Shown here: positions 37,218-46,535 of the stretch, one piece after another
Layout of the letters: every line of letters begins with the position of its first letter
Numbering within the stretch: the first letter of the stretch is position 1
Assembly (NCBI RefSeq): GCF_031085295.1
Contig: NZ_JAVFWO010000003.1
Location: 558,001 to 622,000 of the forward strand
Source: Microbacterium psychrotolerans
GTDB lineage: Bacteria > Actinomycetota > Actinomycetes > Actinomycetales > Microbacteriaceae
Direction of reading: 5' to 3'
Length of the DNA: 64,000 nucleotides
Notes under the pieces: generated by a model
What the model was told of the DNA's origin: nothing
What the model saw: only the letters and a program-made list of their open reading frames with translations
Database searches by the model: none
Made by a program: the position numbers and the translations under genes

Positions 37218-37232
37218 GTAAAGAGTCCTAAC
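37214..37232 (-). promoter_or_regulatory. Candidate ROK operator over the GH20 start region
   Basis: The 15-bp pseudo-palindrome GTAAAGAGTCCTAAC (37218-37232 on the plus strand; GTWARGA half-sites) lies immediately upstream of the GH20 ATG. It shares the GTAAnG and CTAACAAA elements with the site at 23620-23638. TTAGGACT inside it could serve as the -10. Confidence 0.45.
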
Positions 37233-37290
37233 AAAAAGGATGAGGTTCAGCCTACCGGAACCTCTGATGCGGGCGTCACCCGGCGTCCGT

Positions 37291-37296
37291 TATGCT
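37291..37296 (+). promoter_or_regulatory. -10 element of the glyA-folD operon
   Basis: TATGCT lies ~7 bases before the 5' edge of the ZTP riboswitch, so transcription would start at the riboswitch boundary. No good -35 hexamer is seen. Confidence 0.45.
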
Positions 37297-37302
37297 CGGG
37301 GT

Positions 37303-37376
37303 GTCGCGACTGGCGTTGAGGTGGGACACCACCGGGGAGCGACCGACTACGGCATTCGACCGCACGCCTGGGCCGA
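37303..37376 (+). ncRNA. ZTP riboswitch (pfl motif) controlling glyA-folD
   Basis: The conserved pfl pieces are present: GTCGC (37303-37307) pairs with GCGAC (37339-37343) as P1; the ACTGGCG element follows; GGTGG/CCACC closes P2 around GACA; CCGGGGAGCG comes next; and the 3' subdomain ends ..CGCACGCCTGGGCC. The pfl class senses ZTP/ZMP, which signals 10-formyl-tetrahydrofolate shortage, and turns on folate one-carbon genes such as glyA and folD, exactly the genes that follow. A CCCCG-CCC-CGGGG hairpin followed by ATTCTT (37382-37400) is a possible terminator-type expression platform. Confidence 0.88.
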
Positions 37377-37425
37377 TGTGACCCCGCCCCGGGGATTCTT
37401 CCGCAAGCCGTCGTCAGGAGATCGC

Positions 37426-38700
37426 ATGACCGATCAGTTCTTCAACGCCCCTCTCTCGGAGGTCGATCCCGAGATCGCCCAGGTGCTCGAACGTGAGCTC
37501 GAGCGCCAGCGCGGCTACCTCGAGATGATCGCCTCCGAGAACTTCGTGCCCGTCTCGGTGCTGCAGTCGCAGGGCTCGGTGCTCACCAACAAGTACGCCG
37601 AGGGCTACCCTGGTCGCCGCTACTACGGCGGCTGCGAAGAGGTCGACGTCGCCGAGGAGCTTGCCATCCAGCGCGCGAAGGCGCTGTTCGGCGCCGAGTT
37701 CGCCAACGTCCAGCCGCACTCGGGCGCCACGGCCAACGCCGCCGTGCTGCACGCGATCGCGCGCCCCGGCGACACGCTGCTCGGGCTCTCGCTCGACCAG
37801 GGCGGCCACCTCACGCACGGCATGAAGATCAACTTCTCGGGCCGCCTCTACAACATCGTCGCGTACGGCGTCGACCCCGAGACCTCGACCATCGACATGG
37901 ACGAGGTCCGTCGCCTCGCGATCGAACACCAGCCCAAGGTGATCATCGCCGGCTGGTCCGCCTACCCGCGTCAGCTCGACTTCGCCGCCTTCCGCGCGAT
38001 CGCCGACGAGGTCGGCGCGCTGCTGTGGGTCGACATGGCGCACTTCGCCGGCCTCGTGGCCGCCGGCCTGCACCCGAGCCCGGTGCCGCACGCCCACGTC
38101 GTCTCGTCGACGGTGCACAAGACGATCGGCGGACCCCGCTCCGGCTTCATCCTCACCAACGACGCCGACCTCGCAAAGAAGCTCAACACGGCGGTGTTCC
38201 CGGGCCAGCAGGGCGGCCCGCTCATGCACGTGATCGCCGCGAAGGCGACGGCGTTCAAGCTCGCCGGGACCCCCGAGTTCAAGGAGCGCCAGGAGCGCGT
38301 CCTGCGCGGCGCGCACATCATCGCCGAGCGCCTGTCGCAGCAGGACGTGAAGGATGCCGGCATCTCGGTGCGCTCGGGCGGCACCGACGTGCACCTCGTG
38401 CTCGTCGACCTCCGCAACGCCGAGATCGACGGCAAGCAGGCCGAAGACCTCCTCCACGAGATCCACATCACCGTCAACCGCAATGCGGTGCCGAACGACC
38501 CGCGACCGCCCATGGTCACCTCGGGCCTGCGCATCGGCACGCCGGCGCTCGCAACGCGCGGCTTCGGCGACGCGGAGTTCACCGAGGTCGCGGATGTCAT
38601 CGCCCTCGCGCTCCTGCCGAACGCCGACGTTGAGGCGCTGCGCGCACGGGTCGCCGCGCTGACCGCCGCCTTCCCGCTCTACCCGGGGCTCGAGCAGTGA
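37426..38700 (+). CDS. glyA: Serine hydroxymethyltransferase
   Basis: A 424-residue PLP enzyme that interconverts serine and glycine while loading tetrahydrofolate with a one-carbon unit. The PLP lysine is in [47 protein letters not shown] is the family N-terminus. AGGAG precedes the ATG; the reading frame is open further upstream, but that DNA is the riboswitch. The stop overlaps the folD start (GTGA). Confidence 0.97.
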   Translation: MTDQFFNAPLSEVDPEIAQVLERELERQRGYLEMIASENFVPVSVLQSQGSVLTNKYAEGYPGRRYYGGCEEVDVAEELAIQRAKALFGAEFANVQPHSGATANAAVLHAIARPGDTLLGLSLDQGGHLTHGMKINFSGRLYNIVAYGVDPETSTIDMDEVRRLAIEHQPKVIIAGWSAYPRQLDFAAFRAIADEVGALLWVDMAHFAGLVAAGLHPSPVPHAHVVSSTVHKTIGGPRSGFILTNDADLAKKLNTAVFPGQQGGPLMHVIAAKATAFKLAGTPEFKERQERVLRGAHIIAERLSQQDVKDAGISVRSGGTDVHLVLVDLRNAEIDGKQAEDLLHEIHITVNRNAVPNDPRPPMVTSGLRIGTPALATRGFGDAEFTEVADVIALALLPNADVEALRARVAALTAAFPLYPGLEQ

Positions 38701-39578
38701 CCGCGCAGAAGCTCGACGGGCGCGCCGCGGCGGCGCGGATCAAGGAGGAGCTCCGCGAGCGGGTGGCGGCGCTGAAGGCTCAGGGCATCACGCCCGGCAT
38801 CGCGACCGTGCTCGTCGGCGCCGACCCGGCCTCGCAGCTCTACGTCGGCATGAAGCATCGCGAGTCCGAGGCCATCGGCATGAACTCGATCCAGCGTGAG
38901 CTGCCCGCCGACGCCACTCAGGCCGACGTCGAGGCGCTGATCGACGAGCTCAACGCCGACCCCGAGTGCCACGGCTACATCGTGCAGCTGCCGCTGCCGA
39001 AGCACATCGACACCGACGCGATCCTCGAGCGCATCGACCCCGCGAAGGACGCCGACGGCCTGCATCCGACCAACCTCGGCCGGCTGGTGCTCAACGTCAA
39101 CGGACCGATCACCACGCCGCTGCCGTGCACGCCGCGCGGCGTGATCGAGCTGCTGCTGCGCAACGACTACGACCTCAAGGGCAAGGACGTCGTGGTCGTG
39201 GGCCGCGGCGTCACCATCGGGCGCTCGATCGGCCTGCTGCTCACACGCCGTGAGATCAACGCGACCGTGACGTTGACCCACACCGGCACGACCGACCTCT
39301 CGCATCACCTGCGCCAGGCCGACGTGATCGTGGCGGCCGCCGGCGTCAAGCACATCGTGCGCGCCGAGGACGTCAAGCCCGGCGCGGCGGTGCTCGACGT
39401 CGGCGTCACACGCGAGGAAGATCCCGAGACCGGCAAGTCCAAGGTGTTCGGCGACGTGCACCGCGACGTCGCAGAGGTCGCCGGGTACCTGTCGCCCAAC
39501 CCCGGCGGCGTCGGCCCCATGACGGTCGCCCTGCTCATGACCAATGTGGTCGAGGCCGCGGAGCGCGCCGCGGGCTGA
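38697..39578 (+). CDS. folD: Methylenetetrahydrofolate dehydrogenase/methenyltetrahydrofolate cyclohydrolase
   Basis: A 293-residue bifunctional FolD. Signatures are [14 protein letters not shown] (catalytic Tyr-Lys), [32 protein letters not shown] (NADP loop) and NPGGVGPMT. It turns methylene-THF made by GlyA into 10-formyl-THF, the metabolite whose shortage the upstream riboswitch reports. The GTG start overlaps the glyA stop. Confidence 0.97.
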   Translation: MTAQKLDGRAAAARIKEELRERVAALKAQGITPGIATVLVGADPASQLYVGMKHRESEAIGMNSIQRELPADATQADVEALIDELNADPECHGYIVQLPLPKHIDTDAILERIDPAKDADGLHPTNLGRLVLNVNGPITTPLPCTPRGVIELLLRNDYDLKGKDVVVVGRGVTIGRSIGLLLTRREINATVTLTHTGTTDLSHHLRQADVIVAAAGVKHIVRAEDVKPGAAVLDVGVTREEDPETGKSKVFGDVHRDVAEVAGYLSPNPGGVGPMTVALLMTNVVEAAERAAG

Positions 39579-39596
39579 GGCATCCATCCTGTCGAG

Positions 39597-39645
39597 GCGG
39601 CAGGTGGCGCGACATTCCGGAGACGGATGCCGCACCGCCTGCCGC
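39597..39645 (+). terminator. Terminator hairpin after folD
   Basis: GCGGCAGGTGG (39597-39607) pairs with CCGCCTGCCGC (39635-39645), 11 bp with one T-G wobble, followed by TTCC. The loop is long (27 bases). Confidence 0.5.
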
Positions 39646-39660
39646 TTCCGCGTTCGACTC

Positions 39661-39710
39661 CGACGGTCGGGCGAACGGACCACGCGGCCCCGACGGTCGG
39701 GCGAACGGAC
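39661..39710. repeat. Two 20-bp direct repeats with 30-bp period
   Basis: CGACGGTCGGGCGAACGGAC occurs at 39661-39680 and again at 39691-39710. With the preceding C, each copy starts with the palindrome CCGAC-G-GTCGG. The pair fills the short gap between the convergent folD and amino-acid transporter genes. Confidence 0.75.
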
Positions 39711-39715
39711 GGCCC

Positions 39716-40446
<731 letters not shown>

Positions 40447-40450
<4 letters not shown>

Positions 40451-41367
40451 ACGATCCCGCCGATCTGCTCGCGGGCGCGCACGCGCGCCGTGTACCAGTC
40501 CGTCAGACGGATCGTCGGGATCGCCAGCAGCACGAACAGCAGCGCCGCGACGACGTACGGCGTGAAGTTGAAGTACGCCGCTGTCTCGATCTGCGCCGCG
40601 CGCACGGCGTCGACCGCGCCGAGCAGCGAGATGAGGCCGACGTCTTTCTGCATCGCGACGAAGTCGTTCATCAGGGCGGGTGTCACTTTGCGGAACGCCT
40701 GCGGCACGACGACGAGTCGCATCGACTGACCGTGGCTCAAGCCGAGGGATCGCGCGGCATGCCGCTGCGAAGGATGCACTGCCTCGATGCCCGCGCGGAA
40801 CACCTCCGACACGTACGCGGAGTACGTCAGCGTAATCGCGATCGTCCCCCAGAACTCGGTCGGCATCCGCACCGGGATCAGCTGCAGCCCCGGGATGCCG
40901 AAGCCCACGAGATACAGGACGATGATGAGCGGGATGCCGCGGAAGACGTCCGTGTACGCCGCCGCGAGAGCCCGCAGCGGCAGCCACACCGGCCCGCGGA
41001 GCGTGCGCAGCGTCGCCAGCAGCAGTCCGAACACGAGCACCAGCACCGCAGACATCGCGAGCACCCGGAGGTTGAGCAGGAACCCGTCCCAGACGCGGGG
41101 GAGCGACGCGAGTGCGATCTCGGGGTCGAAGAACTGCTGCTGAACGCGAGCCCAGCCGGGCGTGTTGATGATCAGCAGCCACGCGAGGACGGCGACGACG
41201 AGTGTCGAGGCGATGCTGACGGCGACGGATGCCGCCCCCTGCCGTTTGCGGAACGCGCGGCGTGCGAGCTCGACGTCGCTGACCTGCCGGGGCTCGTGCG
41301 GTGGTGAACCGGTGCCGGCCGCCGCGCGGGCGCGGTCGGCGGCGGCACTGCCGGGTGCGGGGGTCAT
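40447..41367 (-). CDS. Polar amino-acid ABC transporter permease (HisM/GlnP type)
   Basis: 306 residues: a cytoplasmic N-terminus of ~45 residues, then the HisM-type permease with YTDVFRGIPLIIVLYLVGFG, YVSEVFRAGIEAVHPSQRHAA (EAA-like loop) and a C-terminal helix region. A single permease gene suggests a homodimeric channel. It lies between the binding-protein gene (25 bp gap) and the ATPase gene. Confidence 0.94.
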
Positions 41368-41392
41368 CCGGCCAGGGTAACGGCGGTCGGAG

Positions 41393-42247
41393 TCACTTCA
41401 GCAGCGGCGCCTGTCCCTCGCCACCCAGCCACTCGCTCGCGAGCTCGTCGAGCGTGCCGTCCTCGCGGAGGGCATCGACCGCAGCCGTCACCTGCTCGGT
41501 CAGCGGGGAGTCCTTCGCGAGCACCAGGCCGAACTGGTCGCCCGTCTCGCCGTCGGGCGTGGGCAGCTGACCGACGAGCACGCCGTCGGTCAGCTCGACG
41601 CCCGAGATGTAGAACGCCGTCGGCAGGTCGACGACGATCGCGTCGACCTGCCCGTTCTCGAGCGCGAGCTTCGCGTCGTCGTTGCTGTTGAACGCCTGCG
41701 CACCCTGCGTCGGCTGGATCACCGACTCGATGGTGGTGTAGCTGGTGGTGCCCGTCTGGGCGCCGATCAGCAGGTCCTTGAGGTCGGCGATCGACGTCGC
41801 GTCGGCGGCGGGGGAGGCAGCCGTGGTCACCACGACCTGCGTCGTCTCGTAGTACGGCGAGCTGAAGTCGACCGACTCCTTGCGCTCGTCGGTGATCGAG
41901 AACTGCTGCAGGTTGACGTCGAAGTCCTTCGGCCCGGGCGCGATGGCCTCGTCGAAAGTGGTGCGCACCCAGACGACGTCGTCGGCCTCGAAGCCGAGCT
42001 GCTCGGCGACGGCGTAGGCCACGGCGGCCTCGAACCCCTCGCCCGACTCGGGGTCGTCGTCGATGACCCACGGGTAGTACGCGGGCTCGCCGGTGGCGAT
42101 GGTGATCTTGCCGGGCGTGACCCAGCCTTCGTCGGAACCGGACTCCGAGGCGCTCGGCGTGCCGCTCGAGGCGCAGCCGCTGAGCGCGAGAGCCGCGACG
42201 GCGATGCCGGCGGCGGCGAGACGGAGCGGGTGCGAGCGACGCGACAT
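41393..42247 (-). CDS. Amino-acid ABC transporter substrate-binding lipoprotein
   Basis: A 284-residue family 3 solute-binding protein with a lipoprotein signal (AAVAALALSGC-ASSG), then EPAYYPWVIDDDPESGEGFEAAVAYAVAEQLGF and the ligand Arg region DVNLQQFSITDERKESVDFSSPYY. GGAGG lies 4 bases before the ATG; a longer frame adds an unrelated N-terminus. The ligand is probably a polar or small amino acid; the exact one cannot be told. Confidence 0.93.
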   Translation of the reverse strand: MSRRSHPLRLAAAGIAVAALALSGCASSGTPSASESGSDEGWVTPGKITIATGEPAYYPWVIDDDPESGEGFEAAVAYAVAEQLGFEADDVVWVRTTFDEAIAPGPKDFDVNLQQFSITDERKESVDFSSPYYETTQVVVTTAASPAADATSIADLKDLLIGAQTGTTSYTTIESVIQPTQGAQAFNSNDDAKLALENGQVDAIVVDLPTAFYISGVELTDGVLVGQLPTPDGETGDQFGLVLAKDSPLTEQVTAAVDALREDGTLDELASEWLGGEGQAPLLK

Positions 42248-42366
42248 GGTGCCTCCAGGAGTCGGGTGGCCGGCTCCGCGTGCTGTCGCGGCGCCGATCC
42301 CTCCATCTTGGCGAGAGCGCCGTCCGACGGATCGAACGGGTCGCTTTGTTACGCGGCGGGACAGAC

Positions 42367-42388
42367 GGATGCCGGGGACGCGGCATCC
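42367..42388. terminator. Hairpin built from the GGATGCC motif
   Basis: GGATGCCG (42367-42374) pairs perfectly with CGGCATCC (42381-42388) around a 6-base loop. It lies 14 bp past the sigma-gene stop on the minus strand and also upstream of the amino-acid binding-protein gene. Confidence 0.55.
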
Positions 42389-42401
42389 TTCCCGCGGGCG
42401 T

Positions 42402-43536
42402 TCACGGTGTCGCGCCCGCTCGCCGAGCCTCCGCCGCGGCCAGCGCGGCCCGTGCACCATCGGTCGGTGCGACGACGACGAGCCCCTGGTAGAGCTTCAC
42501 CAGCGTCTCGATGTCGAGCTCGCCGGTGCGGGCACGGTCGCAGTGCACGGCTTGGATGGCCGCCTCGAGCTGGAAGCGCCCGAGCGGGCGCCCGAGCGCG
42601 GAGGCTCGCCGCAGCAGGGCGGCTCCCTCTGCGATGAGCGCGCGGTCCCAGAGCGCCGGGTCCTGCTCGTCGAGCGGTGGCCGGGGCGCCTCGGCTCGCG
42701 CGGGCGCCCGGGACTGCGCGTAGGTGAGAAGCGCGGCGAGCCCCCATGCCTCGGGCTCGTCGCCGAGGAGTGTCGCAGTGAGCACCGCGAGCCAGCGCGC
42801 CTCGTCGGCGAGCGACTCCCGCGGCTCGTCGCCCTGATCCAGCCAGCCGATCGCGTAGGCGCCGTAGATCGCCTCCAGCACGGCGGGCAGCCGTGCGGGC
42901 ATGTCGGTGCGCGTCGGAATCCGGAACGGGATGCCGGCGTCGCGGATGCGGCGCTTTGCACGCACGAGCCGCTGCGCCATCGCAGACTGCTCGACCCCGA
43001 ACGCGCCCGCGATGGCGGCGGCGTCGAAGCCGAGTACGGACTGCAGCATCAGCGGGGTACGGACGGCGGGGTCGATCGCCGGGTGCGCGCACACGAAGAG
43101 CAGCTCCAGCCGCCTGTCGGGGATCGCCTCGCTCTGCTCGAGCGCCGTGAGCGCATCGACGGCGTGCTCGTCGGCCAGCGCGGCGGCGACTCCGTCATCG
43201 AGCGGAACACCGCGGCGGTGCGATGCGGAGCCCAGGGCATCGCGCAGGCGGTTGCGGGCCACGGTGACCAGCCACCCTTCGGGATTGGCGGGGATGCCGG
43301 CATCCGGCCACGCGCGCAGCGCACGCTCGAACGCGTCGGCGAGGGAGTCCTCGGCGAGGGCGAGGTCCGTTCGTGGAGGCCGCGAGGATCGACAGGATGC
43401 GGCCGTACGACGCCCGCGCGGCGCGCTCGGCGACCGCGCGGGCGTCTTGGCGTGCGGCGTCGTCGGGGTCCGCGCTCCTTGGTGCTCCCTGCAGCGGATC
43501 GGCGCTGTGCGGAGGGGGAGTGCGGTCCGTCGGCAT
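42402..43536 (-). pseudogene. ECF42-type sigma factor gene, frameshifted as sequenced
   Basis: The N-terminal part (to ...SYGRILSILAAST) is in one frame and the rest, TDLALAEDSLADAFERALRAW ... NPEGWLVTVARNRLRDALG, is in another. The joint reads like an intact ECF42 sigma factor (~378 residues). The frames meet at ACGAACGG (43374-43367 on the minus strand), where removal of one base restores the whole. The C-terminal SnoaL/TPR-like extension (GDEPEAWGLAALLTYAQSRAPAR ... DIETLVKLYQGLVVVAPTDGA) is intact. The ATG shares a base with the stop of the DGPF gene (TGATG), the usual partner of ECF42. It may be a real mutation, a base-calling error or, less likely, programmed frameshifting. The downstream ORF alone starts at GTG 43262. 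Confidence 0.8.
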
Positions 43537-43916
43537 CAGCGCGCGAACGTCGTCCAGGCGCCGTCACGGAAGTGCGTCGCGCTCGGCCGCACCTCGACAG
43601 CACCCCAGCCGGCGGACGGGGCCCGGCCGGCCCACGCGATCGCGGCGTCGAGGTCGTCGACCTCGATGACGAAGGTGCCGCCGAGCTGCTCCTTCGTGTC
43701 GGCGAAGGGGCCGTCCTGCACGCGGAGCGTCCCGTCTGCCGCGGTCACGGTCGTGGTCACCGCGGAGGGCTGGAGCACCTCGGCGGAGATCAGCACGCCG
43801 GCGTCGTCGAGCGCCTTGGCGTACTCGTCGAACTCGCGCATGCCTTCGGCCAGCGCTTCGGGACCGAGGTCCTCAGGGGTCATCTCGGGGTAGTGGAGGA
43901 GCAGTGCGTACCGCAT
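43536..43916 (-). CDS. YCII/DGPF-family protein, ECF42 sigma partner
   Basis: A 126-residue ferredoxin-like protein with the family signature in LRVQDGPFADTKEQLGGTFVIEV. DGPF proteins are encoded next to ECF42 sigma factors across bacteria; their biochemical role is unclear. AAAGGAC precedes the ATG at 43916; an upstream in-frame ATG (43946) would add 10 unconserved residues. The stop overlaps the sigma start by one base. Confidence 0.9.
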   Translation of the reverse strand: MRYALLLHYPEMTPEDLGPEALAEGMREFDEYAKALDDAGVLISAEVLQPSAVTTTVTAADGTLRVQDGPFADTKEQLGGTFVIEVDDLDAAIAWAGRAPSAGWGAVEVRPSATHFRDGAWTTFAR

Positions 43917-43990
43917 GGCGTCGTCCTTTCTGGTGGATTGCGACACCCGTATGACGATCTCCGCCGTCGCCGATCGACAGCCCGGGGGAA

Positions 43991-44590
43991 TCAGCCGTTT
44001 CCGAGCTCATCCAGCATGCGCCGCTGCTCGTCGGTGAGCCCGTCGTCGAGCTCGCGGCGACCCGCGTCCGTCGCGGGTGCCGGTGCACCGGGATAGGTGG
44101 CGCGGGGGCTCGGGACTCCGGCTGCCGAGGACGCGGCATCCGATCCGACGGTCTTCGTCCCCGTCGCCCTGTCGTAGAGGGTTCCCGCATGGCCCTCGAC
44201 CTTGTCGTCGACCGCGCCGTAGATCGCCCAGCCGATGAGGAGGAACACCGGAGGCAGCACCCAGCCCCAGAAGGCGCCGAAGATGCCGCCGCCGATCGAG
44301 ACGCCGGTGAACAGCACGGTGGCGATCCACACGAGGAAGGCGACGGCGAACGCCAGGAAGAACTCGACCAGCTTCTCGCCGGCCTTGGTGCGCTGCCCGG
44401 CGGATCTGGCCGCCATCGAGCGGAACCACTTCTCTACGAGCGGCTTGATCCAGATGACGAGTGCGGTCAGGACGATGCCCGCCCACAGCGCCGCCCAGCC
44501 CACGCGCGCCGGCGTGAGCCAGCCGACGACGAGCAGAACGAGGATGTTGAACACGAGCAGCGACGCGAACCGCACGACCCACTTCTTCAT
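43991..44590 (-). CDS. Conserved-looking four-helix membrane protein of unknown function
   Basis: 199 residues. Membrane segments are at ~8-26, ~30-48, ~75-97 and ~103-127; a Lys/Arg-rich loop lies between the second and third (MAARSAGQRTKAGEKL). The C-terminal ~60 residues are polar and end LTDEQRRMLDELGNG, a short amphipathic helix. I do not recognise the family. It stands alone, between the ECF42 locus and a MITE-like repeat. Confidence 0.75.
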   Translation of the reverse strand: MKKWVVRFASLLVFNILVLLVVGWLTPARVGWAALWAGIVLTALVIWIKPLVEKWFRSMAARSAGQRTKAGEKLVEFFLAFAVAFLVWIATVLFTGVSIGGGIFGAFWGWVLPPVFLLIGWAIYGAVDDKVEGHAGTLYDRATGTKTVGSDAASSAAGVPSPRATYPGAPAPATDAGRRELDDGLTDEQRRMLDELGNG

Positions 44591-44665
44591 GCGTTCACTG
44601 TGCCATGTCAGGCAGTGACGGTCGAATGGATGCCGCGTCGTCGCGCTGCAGTCCGTCGGCGCTCA

Positions 44666-44767
44666 GTGGGCCACAACTCCTCCTTCACCGCGAGGCAGAC
44701 CTCGCGTGCCCACGGAATCACGCGGAGCGTCGGGTGCGCAGGGTGCGTTCTTGAGGAGTTGCGCCAC
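44666..44767. repeat. MITE-like element with terminal inverted repeats and internal hairpin
   Basis: Imperfect terminal inverted repeats, GTGGGCCACAACTCCTC (44666-44682) and GAGGAGTTGCGCCAC (44753-44767), bracket about 100 bp. Inside lies the hairpin CGCGAGG-CAGA-CCTCGCG (44689-44706). No ORF fits. It fills the intergenic gap between the membrane-protein gene and hpaI. The layout is that of a miniature transposable or palindromic repeat; only one copy is visible here. Confidence 0.45.
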
Positions 44768-44801
44768 ACCCGCGAGGCGACGGGATGCCGCGGCCGGCGC
44801 C

Positions 44802-45614
44802 TCAGTACGACTGGCGCTCGCCGGCTGCGTCGCTGCGGTCGGTGCGGACGAACCGGGCGGCGAGGGCCTCCGAGCCGCGGGCCAGGAGCGCGACATCGGC
44901 GCCGACGAGCACGAACGCCGCCCCCGCCTCGACGTAGGCGTCCGCCGCGGCCGGGTCGAACGCGTTGACCCCGACCGGCTTGCCCGCTGCGCGCACGGCG
45001 TCGAATGCGCGACGGGCGGCGGCGACGACATCCGGGTGGGTCTGCTGGCCGAGCACCCCCATCGACGCGGCGAGGTCGGACGGCCCGACGAAGACGCCGT
45101 CGACGCCGTCGACCGCGGCGATCTCCGCCGCGGCGTCGACACCGGCCGTCGTCTCGATCTGCACGAACAGCGACACGTGGGCGTCGGCGTCCTGCAGGTA
45201 CCGGTCGACACGGTTCCAGCGCGCCGAGCGCGCGAGTGCGGAGCCCACCCCGCGCGTGCCGCGAGGGGGATAGCGCACGGCGGCCACGACGGCCTCGGCA
45301 TCCGCTCTCGACGACACCATCGGCACCAGGAGGTTCTGGGCCCCGAGATCGAGCACCTGCTTGATGGTCACGACGTCGCCGATGGGCACGCGCACCACCG
45401 GCGTCACCGGGTACGCGGCGACGGCCTGCAGCTGCGCGAGCACCGACTCGAGCCCGTTGGGGGAATGCTCCATGTCGATCAGCAGCCAGTCCAGGCCCGC
45501 GCCGGCGCAGATCTCCGCCACGAGCGGTGAGCCGGTGCAGACCCACATGCCTGCCAGGGGACGGCCGGCGTCGGTGAGCGCGTCGCGGAAGGTCGGGGTC
45601 AGACGAAGCGGCAT
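44802..45614 (-). CDS. hpaI: 4-hydroxy-2-oxoheptanedioate aldolase (HpcH/HpaI family)
   Basis: A 270-residue class II (metal-dependent) aldolase. Family motifs are AGLDWLLIDMEHSPN, VVRVPIGDVVTIKQVLDLGAQ, FVQIETTAGVDAA (metal Glu) and FVGPSDLAASMG (metal Asp). In the homoprotocatechuate route it splits 4-hydroxy-2-oxoheptanedioate to pyruvate and succinic semialdehyde. It is the last gene of the hpa set and overlaps hpaH by 16 bp; GGGAG precedes the ATG. Confidence 0.92.
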   Translation of the reverse strand: MPLRLTPTFRDALTDAGRPLAGMWVCTGSPLVAEICAGAGLDWLLIDMEHSPNGLESVLAQLQAVAAYPVTPVVRVPIGDVVTIKQVLDLGAQNLLVPMVSSRADAEAVVAAVRYPPRGTRGVGSALARSARWNRVDRYLQDADAHVSLFVQIETTAGVDAAAEIAAVDGVDGVFVGPSDLAASMGVLGQQTHPDVVAAARRAFDAVRAAGKPVGVNAFDPAAADAYVEAGAAFVLVGADVALLARGSEALAARFVRTDRSDAAGERQSY

Positions 45615-46384
45615 TCGATGACTCCCATCGGTCCGTAGTCGCACAGCACGCTATCGCCTCGCGACACCCACATGGGGCGCGTGAACGATCCGGCGAGGAT
45701 GATCTCGCCGGCCTCGAGGTGCGCGCCGTGCTGGTGGAACTTGTTCGCGAGCCACGCGACGCCCGTCGCCGGGTGGCCGAGTACGCCCGCGGCGACGCCG
45801 GTCTCTTCGATCTCGCCGTTGCGCGAGAGCACACCGGGAACCCAGCGCAGGTCGATCTCGTCGGGGCGCTTGTGCACGGTGCCCAGCACCATCGCGCCGT
45901 AGGCGGCGTTGTCGGCGATCGTGTCGACGATCGTCCGGCCCTCCAGCTCGATGTGCGAGTTGAGCACCTCGAGCGCGGGGACGGCGTAGTCGATCGCCGC
46001 GAGTGCGTCGTCGAGCGTGCAGTCGGGGCCTTCGAGCGGCGTCTTGAGCACGAACGCGAGCTCGACCTCGATCCGGACGTTCGAGAAGGCGTCGACCGGG
46101 ATCTCCGCGCCGGATTCGTACACGGTGTCGTCGAACATGACGCCGTAGTCGGGTTCGGTGATGCCCGTCGCCTGCTGCATCGCCTTCGACGTGAGACCGA
46201 TCTTGCGTCCGACGAGCCTGCGGCCGGCGGCGATGTTCGCATCGCGCCAGACCCCCTGGATCGCATAGGAGTCCGCGACGGTCGCGTCGGGGTACCGCGC
46301 CGTGATGCGCGGGATCACGCCGTGGGTGCGGCCGGCCTCGGCCAGCTCGTCGGCGAGCCGCCGGATCACCTCGGATGGGAGCAT
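45599..46384 (-). CDS. hpaH: 2-oxo-hept-3-ene-1,7-dioate hydratase
   Basis: A 261-residue FAH-superfamily hydratase of the HpaH/MhpD type: GRKIGLTSKAMQQATGITEPDYGVMFD and VEVELAFVLKTPLEGP-like metal region (seen as RIEVELAFVL), then ALEVLNSHIELEGR. It hydrates the 2-oxo-heptenedioate intermediate before the aldolase step. AAAGGAAG precedes the ATG. It is separated from hpaD by a 151-bp gap that contains a long hairpin. Confidence 0.92.
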   Translation of the reverse strand: MLPSEVIRRLADELAEAGRTHGVIPRITARYPDATVADSYAIQGVWRDANIAAGRRLVGRKIGLTSKAMQQATGITEPDYGVMFDDTVYESGAEIPVDAFSNVRIEVELAFVLKTPLEGPDCTLDDALAAIDYAVPALEVLNSHIELEGRTIVDTIADNAAYGAMVLGTVHKRPDEIDLRWVPGVLSRNGEIEETGVAAGVLGHPATGVAWLANKFHQHGAHLEAGEIILAGSFTRPMWVSRGDSVLCDYGPMGVIECRFV

Positions 46385-46425
46385 CGGTCTTCCTTTCGTC
46401 TTCGCTGCGGGCGTCGTGATCTGCA

Positions 46426-46475
46426 TGTCCCACTTTCGGTCGTTCCACGCGGCGGTGACGACCGAAAGGGGGACA
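46426..46475. repeat. 18-bp inverted repeat between hpaD and hpaH
   Basis: The arms at 46426-46443 (TGTCCCACTTTCGGTCGT) and 46458-46475 match with one mismatch around a 14-base loop. GGGACATG recurs at 46491-46498 as the complement of CATGTCCC (46424-46431). The hairpin sits within the hpa gene series, 42-91 bp upstream of hpaH; it may attenuate, process the mRNA or bind a regulator. Confidence 0.65.
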
Positions 46476-46535
46476 CGATCGAGCGGAATCGGGACATGCG
46501 CGCTCCTGAGGGGGCGGAGCGGACGGATGCTGCGG

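Noticed and set aside
37240..37425. N-terminal extension of glyA by 62 residues
   Set aside because: The open frame upstream of 37426 is the promoter and ZTP riboswitch; the ATG at 37426 has AGGAG and the family N-terminus.
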